A stretch of DNA of 64,000 nt from Hexactinellida sp. DTS-2022 (GCA_028753945.1 JAPNXP010000002.1:2666001-2730000); one strand, 5' to 3'. Positions 22,061-32,515 are shown, counted from the stretch's first letter. Notes: a model not told the origin generated them from the sequence alone. Made by a program: numbers and translations.

Positions 22061-23382
22061 TTACCACAGAATATCTAATGGGCCAGGTATATTCAAGGAA
22101 AATCACCAAAAATCATGTCAGTTACAGCAAACAATCCATCTGAAAGTGCTGAACCACTGAAAAAGTACACTCAGCACCCCAAATATCGTACTTATAGAGG
22201 TCAAATTATTCGAGATATTGTACGTTTGACCTTTGCATATCCTTGGGGAGTTAATCAAGCGTCTATAGACGAAATATATTTTTTTTGAGATTTTGTACCC
22301 ATTGGCAAAATAGTACTCGTAGGTAGCGTTAACCCAAGTCAGCAAAAACGGTTAACTGGTTAGCCGGTTAATCGAATCCAGGCTTGTGACATGTAACGGT
22401 GATTGTGTACTGAATGCTAACCATCATTGCTGCTGTTTCTCATGGCTGTTCTCTTCGCCAGGAACGTTTTGCCGAGCCCTGGGATCCCTAACAGGCACCA
22501 AATCTCAGGTCTTGTAGGTTCATACGTTTTCAGTTAATTTGTGAACTAAACATGTGTTATCGTTAAACTTTATATGCTCTTTTCCGGATATATGCAATCT
22601 CGTGGTAGTTAGCCTCGTCTTCCAGTTTAATCTCGTGGAGGTATTCTTGTCTTCCAGTTTTAATTGCTCTTTTCCTTCAGTATTGTCTGCTCAATGTATA
22701 CTTCTGCTAGATTAACTGCTTCGTCATAACCCTACATTTTCTGTACAGTTCCATATTGGATTTGTAGGAAGTCTTAAAGTAGTGTTTACCATTGTTTCAT
22801 TTCTTTTTCTTGTATTCCAATTTCTCACGCGGAATTTACTGTCAAACCATGCCTCCCATTTGTGCGAACAATTCAATGAATATCTGCATTCCAGCTAATT
22901 ATGTCATTCCTTTGGATTCGTTTCAGCATTTTTGTCAGCTTTTGCAGGTCTTTCTGTATATAGTCGTTTTCCAGGTGTTTGTAATGAGTCATTTCAAAAC
23001 TAATATTCTCAATGGATTCACTTGCTACTGTTATATATATAAGGGTACATTTTCTTTGGGATTTCTTGTCTCAGTAGGTTGATCAGAGTTTTCATAGAGA
23101 GTTCTTCTTATTGGTATTCACACTCCAACCGGGATTCCACTCAAAAACCACTTGAGGTCACACGCAATTGCGAGCAGGTCTGGACGGATATGCTTTATAG
23201 TCAGATATAATTGTGGGATCTCTTCCTTTCCGTCGATTCATTACGAGCATGAAGTTATATTCCTGAGTGATGTCTCTACACAAGCCTTCTGGGATCCTTA
23301 ATTCATTCTTGATTCGTATTATGTCTCCAGCTGATAACTCGTTAGTTAGTTAGGATAATGCATATATCTCTTCGAATGCCAT

Positions 23383-23799
23383 TCCAGGAGTGTTACGCTT
23401 GCGCCTAGTGACATGTTACAGTAATTATAAAAAGCTAGCGGAATCTGACTTGGATATGGCATAGCCTAGTAAACTCAGGCATGACAAGAAAATGTAAAAT
23501 GTTGACAGGGAAGTAAACGAAGTCATTAACTAAGTTTCGCAGATTTCGTGGCAAAGTTTCTAATTATTTCTGCTGTCAACTTTAATCATTGTGGTTGTGA
23601 AAAATATTTTGGTCACCCATAATATTTATACACATCTTAAATAATTTATAAAACATTTCCTATTTAGTTCATTCTTTGCTACTCACACTTGTAATAATTA
23701 TATACATTTACACTAGGACTGTTTAAGAAAACATCGATCAATTTTGCGTCTATATAACCCTGTTATCAATTTCTTTTATTAAATAATACCTTCTTGGCC
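23383..23799. other. Upstream of the NLR pseudogene; nothing seen
   Basis: No recognisable promoter, repeat or frame between the NLR start codon (23382, minus) and the THAP frame (23800, plus). The two are divergent, but both are dead. Confidence 0.35.
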
Positions 23800-23990
23800 A
23801 TGCCGAACAAAGGTTCTGCACCCAATTGTAATAGCATTTATTACTCACAGAGTCCTTATATTCCGGCATTCAAGCTTCCTAACGAGCGCCTGAATTGCGG
23901 CGGAAATGGATTAAACTCGCTTCATCGATAATACATCACCTCGGATCCCTCAAACATATATTCGACTGCCTTAAACATTTTCGCTAAGAA
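23800..23990 (+). pseudogene. THAP-type zinc finger, decayed
   Basis: From ATG at 23800 the frame reads MPNKGSAPNCNS and PAFKLPNERL. After a frameshift comes RRKWIKLASS..., ending FDCLKHF near 23980. This is the THAP fold pattern (C..C near the start, 'F..P', 'R..W', then CxxH F). The first Cys is replaced by Gly, and a stop follows CLKHFR. THAP fingers are the DNA-binding part of P-element, Kolobok and related transposases. The frame beyond stays open for about 70 codons (24000-24220) but is not recognised. Confidence 0.7.
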
Positions 23991-24720
23991 GACGTGGAGT
24001 AAAATCTAAATTACAAATGTAAATGGTTCAATAACCGAATTTCTAAGAGTCCAGCAATGGCTTACTATATACTACGGCTTGCTAAGGATAGAATTACCCA
24101 AATATTTTCCAGGCCATTGATTACATTCTGTTTGATCATGGATATATCATCTATCGTTGCATGTTCAACTATATTAGGTTTTTATATACGGCGGAAACAT
24201 CTAGACTACTTTAGAGAATAGTTCCTCATTAATTTTTAACCACACTGACGTATTCATAATTGTATTACCATATATGGTTGTTGCGTTCATTTTGTGATAA
24301 TCTTGTCAAAACTTTCCTGAAATTTAACCACATACTTTTCATATCGATACAACCCACATTATTTATATTTATAAATACTAATCAAAAGTGTCATAGGATT
24401 CACTTATGACTCAAAAACTTTTATACACAATATATGATACTTATCCCATGATTGGCTACTTTTTTTTTCATCTTTATTCTGCATTATTCAATAACAGTAC
24501 ATATATGCAAAACATGAACAGATAGAGGAAAATAGCCACTTTTTCTTTCGGCTGATCCTTCAAAATATATATTGGCTCTACGAGCAAAAGATCAAAAATC
24601 GAGTTCAAGAAATAATTACAATAGACATAGTAAAAGCACTGTAGAAAATCAGAACATTCTAGAACAAGTGTAAGCAAGTTTTCGATATAGCTATACGTAA
24701 GCAATCACGCGATTACGTTT
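23991..24720. other. No recognisable feature
   Basis: AT-rich. May hold the remains of the protein that followed the THAP finger. A minus-strand 76-codon frame at 24474-24704 is hydrophobic and unremarkable. Near 24672-24710 a motif GTAAGCAATCACGCGATTACG resembles the end of the small TTAA MITE that follows. Confidence 0.35.
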
Positions 24721-24723
24721 TTT

Positions 24724-24842
24724 TTAAGCAATTACGAGCAATTACTTTTTTTCTGTAGTGACTAATCGGATTTTTGTCATTCGAGATATTTATTGAAAAT
24801 TCCGATTAGTCACCATATAAAAGTATACACGTAATTGCTTAA
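24724..24842. mobile_element. TTAA MITE T7 (119 bp)
   Basis: TTAAGCAATTACGAG... and ...CACGTAATTGCTTAA form the ends. Inside, GTGACTAATCGGA and TCCGATTAGTCAC form a second inverted pair, so the whole can fold into a hairpin. Confidence 0.75.
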
Positions 24843-24899
24843 GAGATAAAGGCTCAGATTAATAAAAGATACATTTTTTTACCTATTTGACGTCACTAA

Positions 24900-25260
24900 A
24901 GTTCAAAATCACTGTTATTTTATACAAAATACATTCCATAAGAATTTCCGGGGAGTAACCTTGTTTATGTAGAGGTTATATGAAATATCAAAATGTATAA
25001 GTGGGAGAAAAAATGACTATCCCTCAAAAAGGATCCTTATCAGTAGAGCCACCAGATATGCCGTGTCGATTTTCAACTGTAATACAAAGTTATAGAGTTA
25101 ATAATTAATCAGAGCCAAATATTGGTAAAATTTGAGCAATTATTTTAAAATCAATAGAAAAAATAATTAAATTGATTCTGACAAATGTACGTGGCGGATC
25201 TGATGTAACTAATAGTAAAGAGTTAAATTAGCACTATTACAGTCCTTGAGCTTAAGGACA
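24900..25260 (+). mobile_element. T4 element, internal fragment
   Basis: Shares with 53740-54010 the blocks 'GATCCTTATCAGTAGAGC', 'GATTTTCAACTGTAATACAA' and GTACGTGGCGGATCTGATG. It stops before the T4 terminus. Confidence 0.8.
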
Positions 25261-25594
25261 TAGCCCATTGAATAAAAAAAGTTAATTGATTTCAAGTTTA
25301 ACGGTATTCCCAGGACTACATAGTGCCTTTTGTATGGGTAGAATATAGAGCTAATGTTTAAGTTTATCTAAACCCCAAATTGGAAGAATAAATTGAGGAA
25401 ATATAACTATGAAATTGATTGAAGCCTTTGTTTTGATTGAAGTATTGAGATATTTTTAGAATTACGTTTTTAAGCTTCATGGAGGTAACATAGTTTCAAC
25501 AGTATGTATTCTTGATCAATTTATATAACTATCTTCAGTAATGCCTTTAGAGTCTAATGAAATTTCTTAGATAGCTCAATAATCAATTCAGATA

Positions 25595-26817
25595 CAGTGC
25601 AAACTCTATAAGTGGGGTCTCTATAAATGGGGAACCTCCATAAGTGGGGAATTTTTTACCATATTCGAATATGTCCATACAAATGAACCTCTATAAGCGG
25701 GGAAGTGGGGAATGGGGGACCATAAATTTCAAGGAGTTTTTATCTGCATACAAAACAACCTCCATAAATGGGGGGAATGGACAAATCCTAACATGATTCT
25801 TATAAAATAATACAATATTTCCAATAAATCGACTCTAAAGTTCTAGAGAAAAAATATTTTCGATTGATCTACTCTGATGTTTTTAGAAGAAATCACCTAG
25901 TGTAGATCAGCAGTTAAGGTTAAATTACCCCACGGGAATGAAATCTCTTGTATTAATCTGTAATTGTTAGAAATAGATCAAGGTACGATACAAAGCAATA
26001 AACAAAAAAGAAAATGTCTCAATATATTATATTTTTTATTTTTTGTCGGTTTCAATATTTGGCTAATACAAATCTCCCATAGGGCGATTTCAAAAAGTGG
26101 TGGTCGATATTATAGTGTAATTTGGCAATGCGGCCATCAATGTTTGTTATCAGAATCAATATTGAAAGATTATAAGCGTACGGAGTTGGTAGTCGGTTTA
26201 CATTTTTGAATTATGACTCTGAAATTATTTTTCAAACATTTTATCAAATATCTCATAAAAAACATGACCTTTTTAATGATTTCTTTAGTTCAAAAGGTCG
26301 CAACTTTTTTTATTTAGGTCAAATCAAAATTCTAAACCAGTCACCTACAGCATATAACGATGATCTATGTGATATATCGCACATAATATGTCTTTAGCTA
26401 ATAATGATCTTGAGATCGACACACTTATCAGGTGGAGTCTGAAGAAATCCCCCTATGGGACTTTTGTATTACCATAAAACTGCACGCCCCATAAAATCGA
26501 ATTTATTCAAAATAATTCGATTTCGTTTTCAGTTTCGATATAGCTATAATGTCTTCTATTATATATGTGAAAATTAAACATCTTACTTCAAAACGAAATT
26601 TATGTGTTTTTTTACATGAATCTGCCGTAATTTAACCTTAACTAAATTGTCATAATATACAAATAATAACTATAACGTGCATTAATGTGTGTGTTATATG
26701 AATACTTTGTATAATATAGCATATATAATGTTTTTCCAATTGAATTTTATAACCGGGGAATGGGGGGCAATTGAAATTTTCCCCGTCCCATGCTCCCCAC
26801 TTATAGAGGTTCCACTG
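25595..26817. mobile_element. pogo/Tigger-type MITE carrying T2
   Basis: The left end CAGTGCAAACTCTATAAGTG and right end CACTTATAGAGGTTCCACTG are inverted repeats, with TA at 25593-25594 and 26818-26819. CTATAAATGGGG/CCATAAGTGGGG motifs repeat inside. Without the 728-bp T2 insertion it is about 495 bp. Confidence 0.85.
25914..26641 (+). mobile_element. TTAA element T2, copy 2 (728 bp)
   Basis: Same length as, and apparently identical to, copy 1 at 6060-6787, in the opposite orientation. TTAA at 25914-25917 and 26638-26641. It is nested in the pogo-type MITE above. Confidence 0.92.
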
Positions 26818-27899
26818 TATCTGCCTGTGGTTTATTCTATGATTTACCAAATTTTCCTGAAATAACATGGATTTATCCCCTAATCCAACTTTAAAAAAAG
26901 CACCGCCGGGTGTAAAATTTGAAAATTAGGATTCGTAGCATCAGATCTGTTCAAAAACACAATAAGAATATCTGCTAAAATTTTCAGAACTCTGAGAACA
27001 CTTTTGTGGTCCCAGTGATGTCCCCCGCCTACGTCACTATGGTCAACAATAATATTCTGAGAAAGACGCTTCCATTGTTTTTTATTATTATTATTTCCGA
27101 AACATTGGGGAATTTATCCCAAATAGTTTTCGGGTATTGTTTTAAGTGGATCATTGATATGACTGGAAAGTTAAAGCTAAGCTCTAGCTATTTTTTAAAT
27201 TCAATATTATGGACCCCAATCTGAAATTACACCACCATATATGGGCATGTGAATTTATAGAATTTTAGCAATTTGGATAATGGTCTCATTTGTTTTTCCT
27301 ATGAGTTTATAAAGGGATATTGATGTGATTAGATGGTTAGACCTAAGCTGTAGCGTCTATACTTTAAGAGAGAGGAAATTTGCTGCGTCATCAAAAATGG
27401 TCACATTACATGCCCATATATGGATCATTTTGATAACGGTGCTTGTTAGGGTCACGAAATGCATTATTCATGGATAGGAAGTCGAGTATTGCGACTATTT
27501 TGAGACGTATTCTTGGATTCCAGCACTTCGGGTGTTTGAGAAAAAAAATGGACAAGAAAACGTACCCTCGAATGGGGTTATAGGCCATAAAGTTTCAAAT
27601 TTTCACCTTTTAACTATTTTTTTTGATCAATTGTTGATTATTTTTGTCTGACGAAACATGGAAAAAGTTATGTTGACATCAGTCTTTCGAATTTTGGAGA
27701 ATGAACCACGGACAATCGACGGAAACGTTGAAATGCTATTCGAATAGAGGCTACTATTCGAATAAATACGGTATTTAGAAGAAAAAAATTATCCCGAATA
27801 TTTTTTTCTTTTTTAAAGCAGTGGTGACGGACAATATATATAGTTTGCACAAAGTTTTGACTATTTTCCATCATTCTTTTCAGAGATATGACCTATTTG

Positions 27900-28257
27900 C
27901 AAGGTTGCAACCGAATAGTTGACCGAATAGTTGCTTTCCGATTAGCTAAAAATCGAACGCTTACCCAAATTCAGGTTTATTGGTTTTTTATGCACCCTGA
28001 TGTATTTAGCTCATCAAATAAAAGCATTTGGCTTACCTGATGATAATATTTTGCTAATCTGATATTAGTATTCGGTTGACCAAGTAGTATTATTCGGTTG
28101 ACCGAATAGTACAATTTGTCAACCGAATACTAACATATATTCAACAAAATATGATTATTAGGTGAAGCAAATACTTGTATTTGTAGACATGGATATACTA
28201 TATGCGGTCCAAAATGCGGCAAGCAACTATTCGGTCAACTATTCGGTTGCAACCTTG
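27900..28257. mobile_element. 358-bp hAT-type MITE with 8-bp target duplication
   Basis: Ends CAAGGTTGCAACCGAATAG and the exact complement, with CCGAATAGTTGACCGAATAG-like repeats inside. Flanks are CCTATTTG at 27892-27899 and 28258-28265. The related family X arm at 7586 has a single CCTATTTG, the empty site. AACCGAATA-type motifs recur in the middle. Confidence 0.93.
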
Positions 28258-28600
28258 CCTATTTGTCTTTCAGTCGATCGGATTTCAGCGTTTCCATCGA
28301 TGTCCGTTGTTCATTCTCCAATATTCGAAAGACTGTGGTCAACATGACTTTCTACATGTTTTGTCAGACAAAAATAATCATCAATTGATCAAAAAAAAGA
28401 GTAAAGGTGAAAATTTGTAACTTTATGGCCTATAATCCTAATCGAGGTTGCGTTTCTTGTCGATTTTTTTCTCAAAACACGCGAGGTGCTAAAATCAAAT
28501 TTACGTCACAAAATACTCGCAATACCCGAATTCATATCCGTCAATAATACATTTCGTGACCCTAACACGGACCGTTTTCAAAATGATCCATATATGGGCA

Positions 28601-28640
28601 TGTAACACAGCGGGGAAAAATAGACACCTGAGGGGAAATA
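28601..28640 (+). repeat. Left end of RAG1-like transposon (target duplication + terminal repeat)
   Basis: TGTAA (28601-28605) is followed by CACAGCG (28606-28612), then a 23-base stretch, then AAATAGGTG starting at 28636. An earlier AAATAG copy begins 5 bases after the heptamer. One heptamer base differs from CACAGTG. Confidence 0.85.
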
Positions 28641-31521
28641 GGTGTTTGCATGCTTCCTACACATTTAAAATGGATTAATTGCATATGGGTTTTCGACTGT
28701 TAGGAATCGACTGGTATGGTTTTTTTTTTCTACAGCTTCTACCACCAAAATTATGACGTCATTGGAAAAATATGCAAAAAAATAAAATAAATTCCAATAA
28801 TGAACAAATCATTGGTTACTGAGCTGAATAGTGCTGGCATAACAAAATATAACTTTTATAAACAATGCATTTAATAGATTATCTTGTTCCGAGTGGGGAA
28901 AAGAAGTATTGCAGTGTAGTTTGCAAATGTGGCTAGGTTCTCCGCATTTCTACCAAACTACTTGATGTCTAAATGAAGTAAAAACTGGGTCGCTTTGTGA
29001 TAAAAGACGCACAAAGACTTGTTACATGATTCAACCGCTTCTTCAGAAAATTTCTCCATCCCGAACCCTTTGTTACAATCCCTAATTAACTCCGTGCTAT
29101 GAGCTAACAACTTGTGGAGGGATGGTGTAATATTCACCCATGGAAATTTACTAAGATGAATTCGTATGTTTCTCGACATAGAAGACCTTGAGTATCGGTA
29201 TTTATCTCCCTACTACTACTGCAAGAGCGCAGGATAGCTGAGAGATTGTTAAGAATTTTCGTGAGAGAATCATGGAAATCTGCTGGAACTAAGGTTGTAA
29301 TCCAATGTATGAAGTTATTATTATTGCTAAAACATTCACGAGCTAAGTTACCAGTAGATGTTGCACCTCCATCACTAGAAGGTTGGTCAATTTTGAGGCC
29401 TGTTTTCTCTTGTAAGAAATCACGAACAAATTTCAATGAGTTTTACTTTAGCAGATGTTGGTGACCATTTATTAGATCCGGAATGTAAATGGTACACAAG
29501 TGTCATGAACCATCGAAATACACATGTGTATGAATGGGGAGGAGAAGCAGGTAGTGTCTCAATTTCGGATAATGGTTCATGAGTTAGGCCAAATCGTTCT
29601 TGAGATGGGAGTGATAAATACTCAGTCTTGTAAACGGAAGCAAATATATCTCTTGCAGCTGATATACATAGTTCTATTAATTGGGAATCCAGATCTTACT
29701 AGATCAATGTCGTGAAGCTCTGCGAATGTGGCTGTGCATAATTGGCATTTTGCACCGCCATCACCGGTTAGGATACCCGACATTTTCCCATCGAACATGC
29801 TACGGTATACCTTAACTTTCACAAGGTCTTGCGGGAGATCAATACCATCTTGTTCAATAAGTTTGGTTTCGGGATTAATGATTGCCTCCATCAGGAATCG
29901 CACATTTTTCTCGCTTTCTTTCATGGCTATTAATGCAACAGGTCTAATTTGAAAATGGGAATTAGGCAGGGAATTTATCCAAACGTCGTTGTCAGAAGAA
30001 TCTTTAATTGAAAGTAGTTTGAAAGCAAATAACAAGAGGTTCTTCGAATTAAAATGTACACTCTCTTGTAGTTGGTTATAAATCTGATGGGAACCAGAAC
30101 CATCAAGGCCGTCTGATATTCTGAGCGCCAATGCGAATTGACCATCGTTTAAATTAGGGAGTGTGGAGAGCAAGCGAGTAAGTATCTATTTCAGCATCAT
30201 TCGATGTGCAATACAAATGCCAACAGTAACTTGAGTTGAGTTGTAAACGAACTGGAGATCATTAGCAAGAGTTATCTCAGCACAGTGTAGAGCTACCACC
30301 TTGTATGCTGGAAGAAAGACATTTTCTGTGTCTAACAACCTCTTTAGGTCGGTATACTTTTGTTTTCCTATCTCGAGTTGATCAAGGAGAAAAGTAGATT
30401 TTTCAATTGATATTTGTTGTCCTGTATGGCCGAAATTACCTTTAGATATTATTTCCTTACAAAATTGCGAAGTGGTTTGGTCGTGAGTTTGATTTGATAT
30501 AAGTTGGAGGCAATAAGTAGCAATAGTTTTGCTATCAAAATCTTCTTTCTCCGCAATCTGACAAATTAGATCTAATAAAGGTCCTAGTCTAACTCTCAAT
30601 CCTTTGAGAGTTAACTGTGAGATAGGTTTTCGTATTTCTGCCGACAAGTCAGCCTCAAATACTGTTTTGTCGACACAATATCGTTTAATAGCTGGGAGTT
30701 CAGTAACAAGTGCAGGCGAATAGAAGGACAAATCTACCCAAGTGGATAAATCTTTCAGTTTGAGAAAGAAGTCTCTATCCGCTTTAAGTTGGCTGAATTA
30801 CCTGAGAAAAAAATGAAATTCGCAATCTGGAATTTGAAAAGATCGTAGAAATTCGTTAACAGAGGCTCGGATCGAAGGTTGGGAACTTAGTAGTTCAAAA
30901 GCGTCCTTATTGTTCATTATAATCTATTTATTTAAATACATACAAAATATTATAATTTTGATTTTTCAAATATTTGACCAGAAGACAATGTCATATGTAA
31001 TAGAATATTTTTCTGGGAAGTTTGGGAGGCTGAAATTTACCTTAAATTAAGCTAAAATCATAAGCTACAAGATTTAATCTTCAAAACATCTGCCCACGAC
31101 CGGACACTATAAGTTTTGTAACTATATTGGCGGATTAATTTGTGTCCGATCACGAACAAATTCATCTAGAGGAAATGTAAAAATTTAGGCTGAATAATAT
31201 TAGAAAATGTTCTTGATAAACTGCTATAGTTAGTTTGAATACCTATGAAGGAAATGCCATAGAGAGGTATCAGTATCCATGTAATAAAAATAGTATGACT
31301 TGTATGAATATCAACTTCACTCTTGCGTAACCACAACAATCCATTTTTGATGAATTTTACGTCATGGATTCTACCTCAAGATTACATAATCTTGAAATAT
31401 ATTTCGACTTCGAAAATTCGTTTCTCTAGGTTTTAGATAGTGCTGAATCCGAATATGCTAAAATAATCAAGATTCATCAATGTGAAATAACACATCTATT
31501 TCTCCCCAATTCCCCACTGTG
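28606..31521 (-). mobile_element. RAG1/Transib-type DNA transposon, complete ends, 2,916 bp
   Basis: Terminal inverted repeats begin CACAGCGGGGA (left) and CACAGTGGGGA (right, minus strand). Perfect 5-bp duplications TGTAA flank the element (28601-28605, 31522-31526), as expected for Transib and RAG-type transposases. It is inserted in the right arm of family X. The left arm at 27406-27410 has the same site uninterrupted. It encodes one RAG1-like core (30917 to 28958, minus), leaving about 0.35 kb and 0.6 kb of flanking sequence, so there is no RAG2 partner. With stops and frameshifts in the gene, this copy is not autonomous. Confidence 0.92.
28958..30917 (-). pseudogene. RAG1-like / Transib-superfamily transposase, inactivated
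   Basis: ATG at 30917 (MNNKDAFELLSSQ), about 650 codons in all. The same frame continues to about 29640 with two stops (near 30800 and at 30186-30188). After a frameshift it goes on through TEYLSLPSQERFGLTHEPLS, shifts again before FVRDFLQEKTGLK (29436), and shifts once more near 29170. RAG1-type landmarks: first Asp in RISDGLDGSGSH (30113 or 30104); second in SMFDGKMSGIL (29792); the zinc pair CQLC (near 29745); GATSTGNLAREC, matching RAG1's 'NGNFARKL' block; LLAHSTELI, matching RAG1 'TLAHVPEII'; and the glutamate in EKFSEEAVESCNK (near 29041). There is no RING or nonamer-binding region at the N-terminus, as in Transib. These enzymes cut by a hairpin mechanism and insert with 5-bp duplications (family knowledge). 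Confidence 0.9.
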
Positions 31522-31526
31522 TGTAA
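31490..31526 (-). repeat. Right end of RAG1-like transposon (terminal repeat + target duplication)
   Basis: On the minus strand: CACAGTG (31521-31515), 13 bases, AAATAGATG. Outside lies TGTAA (31522-31526). CACAGTG equals the V(D)J recombination heptamer consensus. Confidence 0.88.
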
Positions 31527-32036
31527 TGTGCCCATTTTTGATGAGTCAGCAAATTTCCTCTCTAATAAAGTATAGACGCTAGAGCTTAGCACTAACCATC
31601 TTATCACATCAATATCCCATCACAAACTCATTGGAAGAACAAATGAGACCGTTATCCAAATGGCTACAATTCTAAAAATTCACATGCCCATATATGGTGG
31701 TGTCATTTCAGTGATGTGTCCATAAGTTTGAATTTTAAAAAATAGCTAGAGCTTAGCTCGAACTTTCCAGTCATATGAATGATCTATTTTAACGAATACC
31801 CTAAAAATAATTGGGATAAATTCCCCACAGTTTCGTAAATATAATTTTAATAAACTTTGCAAGCTTCTTTCCGAGAATATTATTGTTGACCATAGTGACG
31901 TAGACGGGGGACATCACTGGGACCACAAAAGTGTACTTAGAGTTCTGAAAATGTTCGCACATATTCTATTAGTGTTTTTGAACAGATCTACTACTACGAA
32001 TCGGAAATATCAAATTTTACACCCGGCGGTGCTAGT

Positions 32037-32515
32037 TTAAGGTTAAATTACGGGAGATTCTTGCAAAAAAACACAAATTTGGTTTGCAAAATCATTATTA
32101 GCTAAAGACATATTCTGTGCGATATATCATATATATCATCGTTATGGGCGGTTCGTGGCCGGTTTAGAATTTTGATTTGACCTAAATACAAGAAATTGCG
32201 ACCATTTGAACGCAAAAAATTGAAAAAGGTCATCTTTTGATGCTATATTTGATAATATGTTTGAAAAATATATTTGGAGTCATAATTCAAAAATGGTAAC
32301 CGACTACCAACTCAGTATGCTTATAATCTGTAATTATTGATTCTGATAACAAACATTGATGGCCGCATTCCCAAAATACCGCATCATTTCGGCCACCACT
32401 TTTGGAAATCGCCCTATGGGAGATTTATACCTGCCTAATTTTGAAACTGACAAAAAATAAAATGTATAATAGATAGAGACATTTTCCTTTTGGTTTATTG
32501 CTTTTAGCGCACTGT
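32037..32515 (-). mobile_element. T2 copy 4, truncated
   Basis: Begins TTAAGGTTAAATTACGGGAG, sharing its TTAA with the end of family X, and follows T2 for about 475 bp to 'GGTTTATTGCTTTTAGC'. The far end is missing. Many differences from copies 1 and 2. Confidence 0.85.

Larger units (their letters stand above)
18443..22371. mobile_element. Composite insertion splitting the NACHT gene
   Basis: Host coding sequence stops matching NACHT at 22371 and resumes at 18443. The two edges read TTAACCG... on the plus strand and on the minus strand respectively, each starting with TTAA, with more GGTTAAC(C)GGTTA motifs just inside. Inside lie a pogo-type MITE, two family X-related copies and a Helitron fragment. 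The bounding element appears TTAA-inserted and was itself used as a landing site. Confidence 0.6.
17186..23382 (-). pseudogene. DED-NACHT NOD-like receptor, decayed and split by transposons
   Basis: Minus strand, from an ATG at 23382 (MAFEEIYALS, one stop soon after). First comes a death-effector-like domain: NELSAGDIIRIKNELRIPEG, then ITQEYNFMLVMNRRKG, then, after a frameshift, IRPDLLAIACDLKWFLSGI (down to about 23120). A helical linker follows (QKDLQKLTKMLKRIQRNDII, near 22970-22890), then GYDEAVNLAEVYIEQTIL (near 22720-22665). Walker A is CLLGIPGLGKTFLAKR at about 22505-22447. About 3.9 kb of transposons (18443-22371) follow. The NACHT then resumes: SVWDYLWDLVGHLI, Walker B GLLLIIDGLDEF (near 18262-18227), sensor STIILTSRPGA (near 18160), YQVLGFFQDYRYI, LYLIPVNA and LTKLYSELTLYLIRK (near 17960-17870), ending with a 220-codon frame (17848-17186). 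No leucine-rich repeats seen. NLRs are cytosolic immune sensors; this one is dead, with several stops and shifts. Confidence 0.85.
26891..32040. mobile_element. Family X foldback element, with two nested insertions
   Basis: Both ends carry TTAA followed by 4-5 bases and GCACCGCCGGGTGTAAAATT (right end read on the minus strand). The left arm, from 26891 to about 27725, is matched in reverse by the right arm, from about 28290 to 32040, once the insertions are removed. Net length is about 1.86 kb with arms of roughly 0.8 kb, hence a foldback element. Landmarks in each arm are CCACCATATATGGGCATGTG and CATGCCCATATATGG. It holds a 358-bp hAT MITE and the 2,916-bp RAG1-like transposon. It shares its right-hand TTAA with a T2 copy. 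Confidence 0.8.

Noticed and set aside
28606..31521. A RAG2-like gene beside the RAG1-like one
   Set aside because: Only about 0.35 kb and 0.6 kb lie outside the RAG1-like frame, with no kelch-type or other long frame on either strand.
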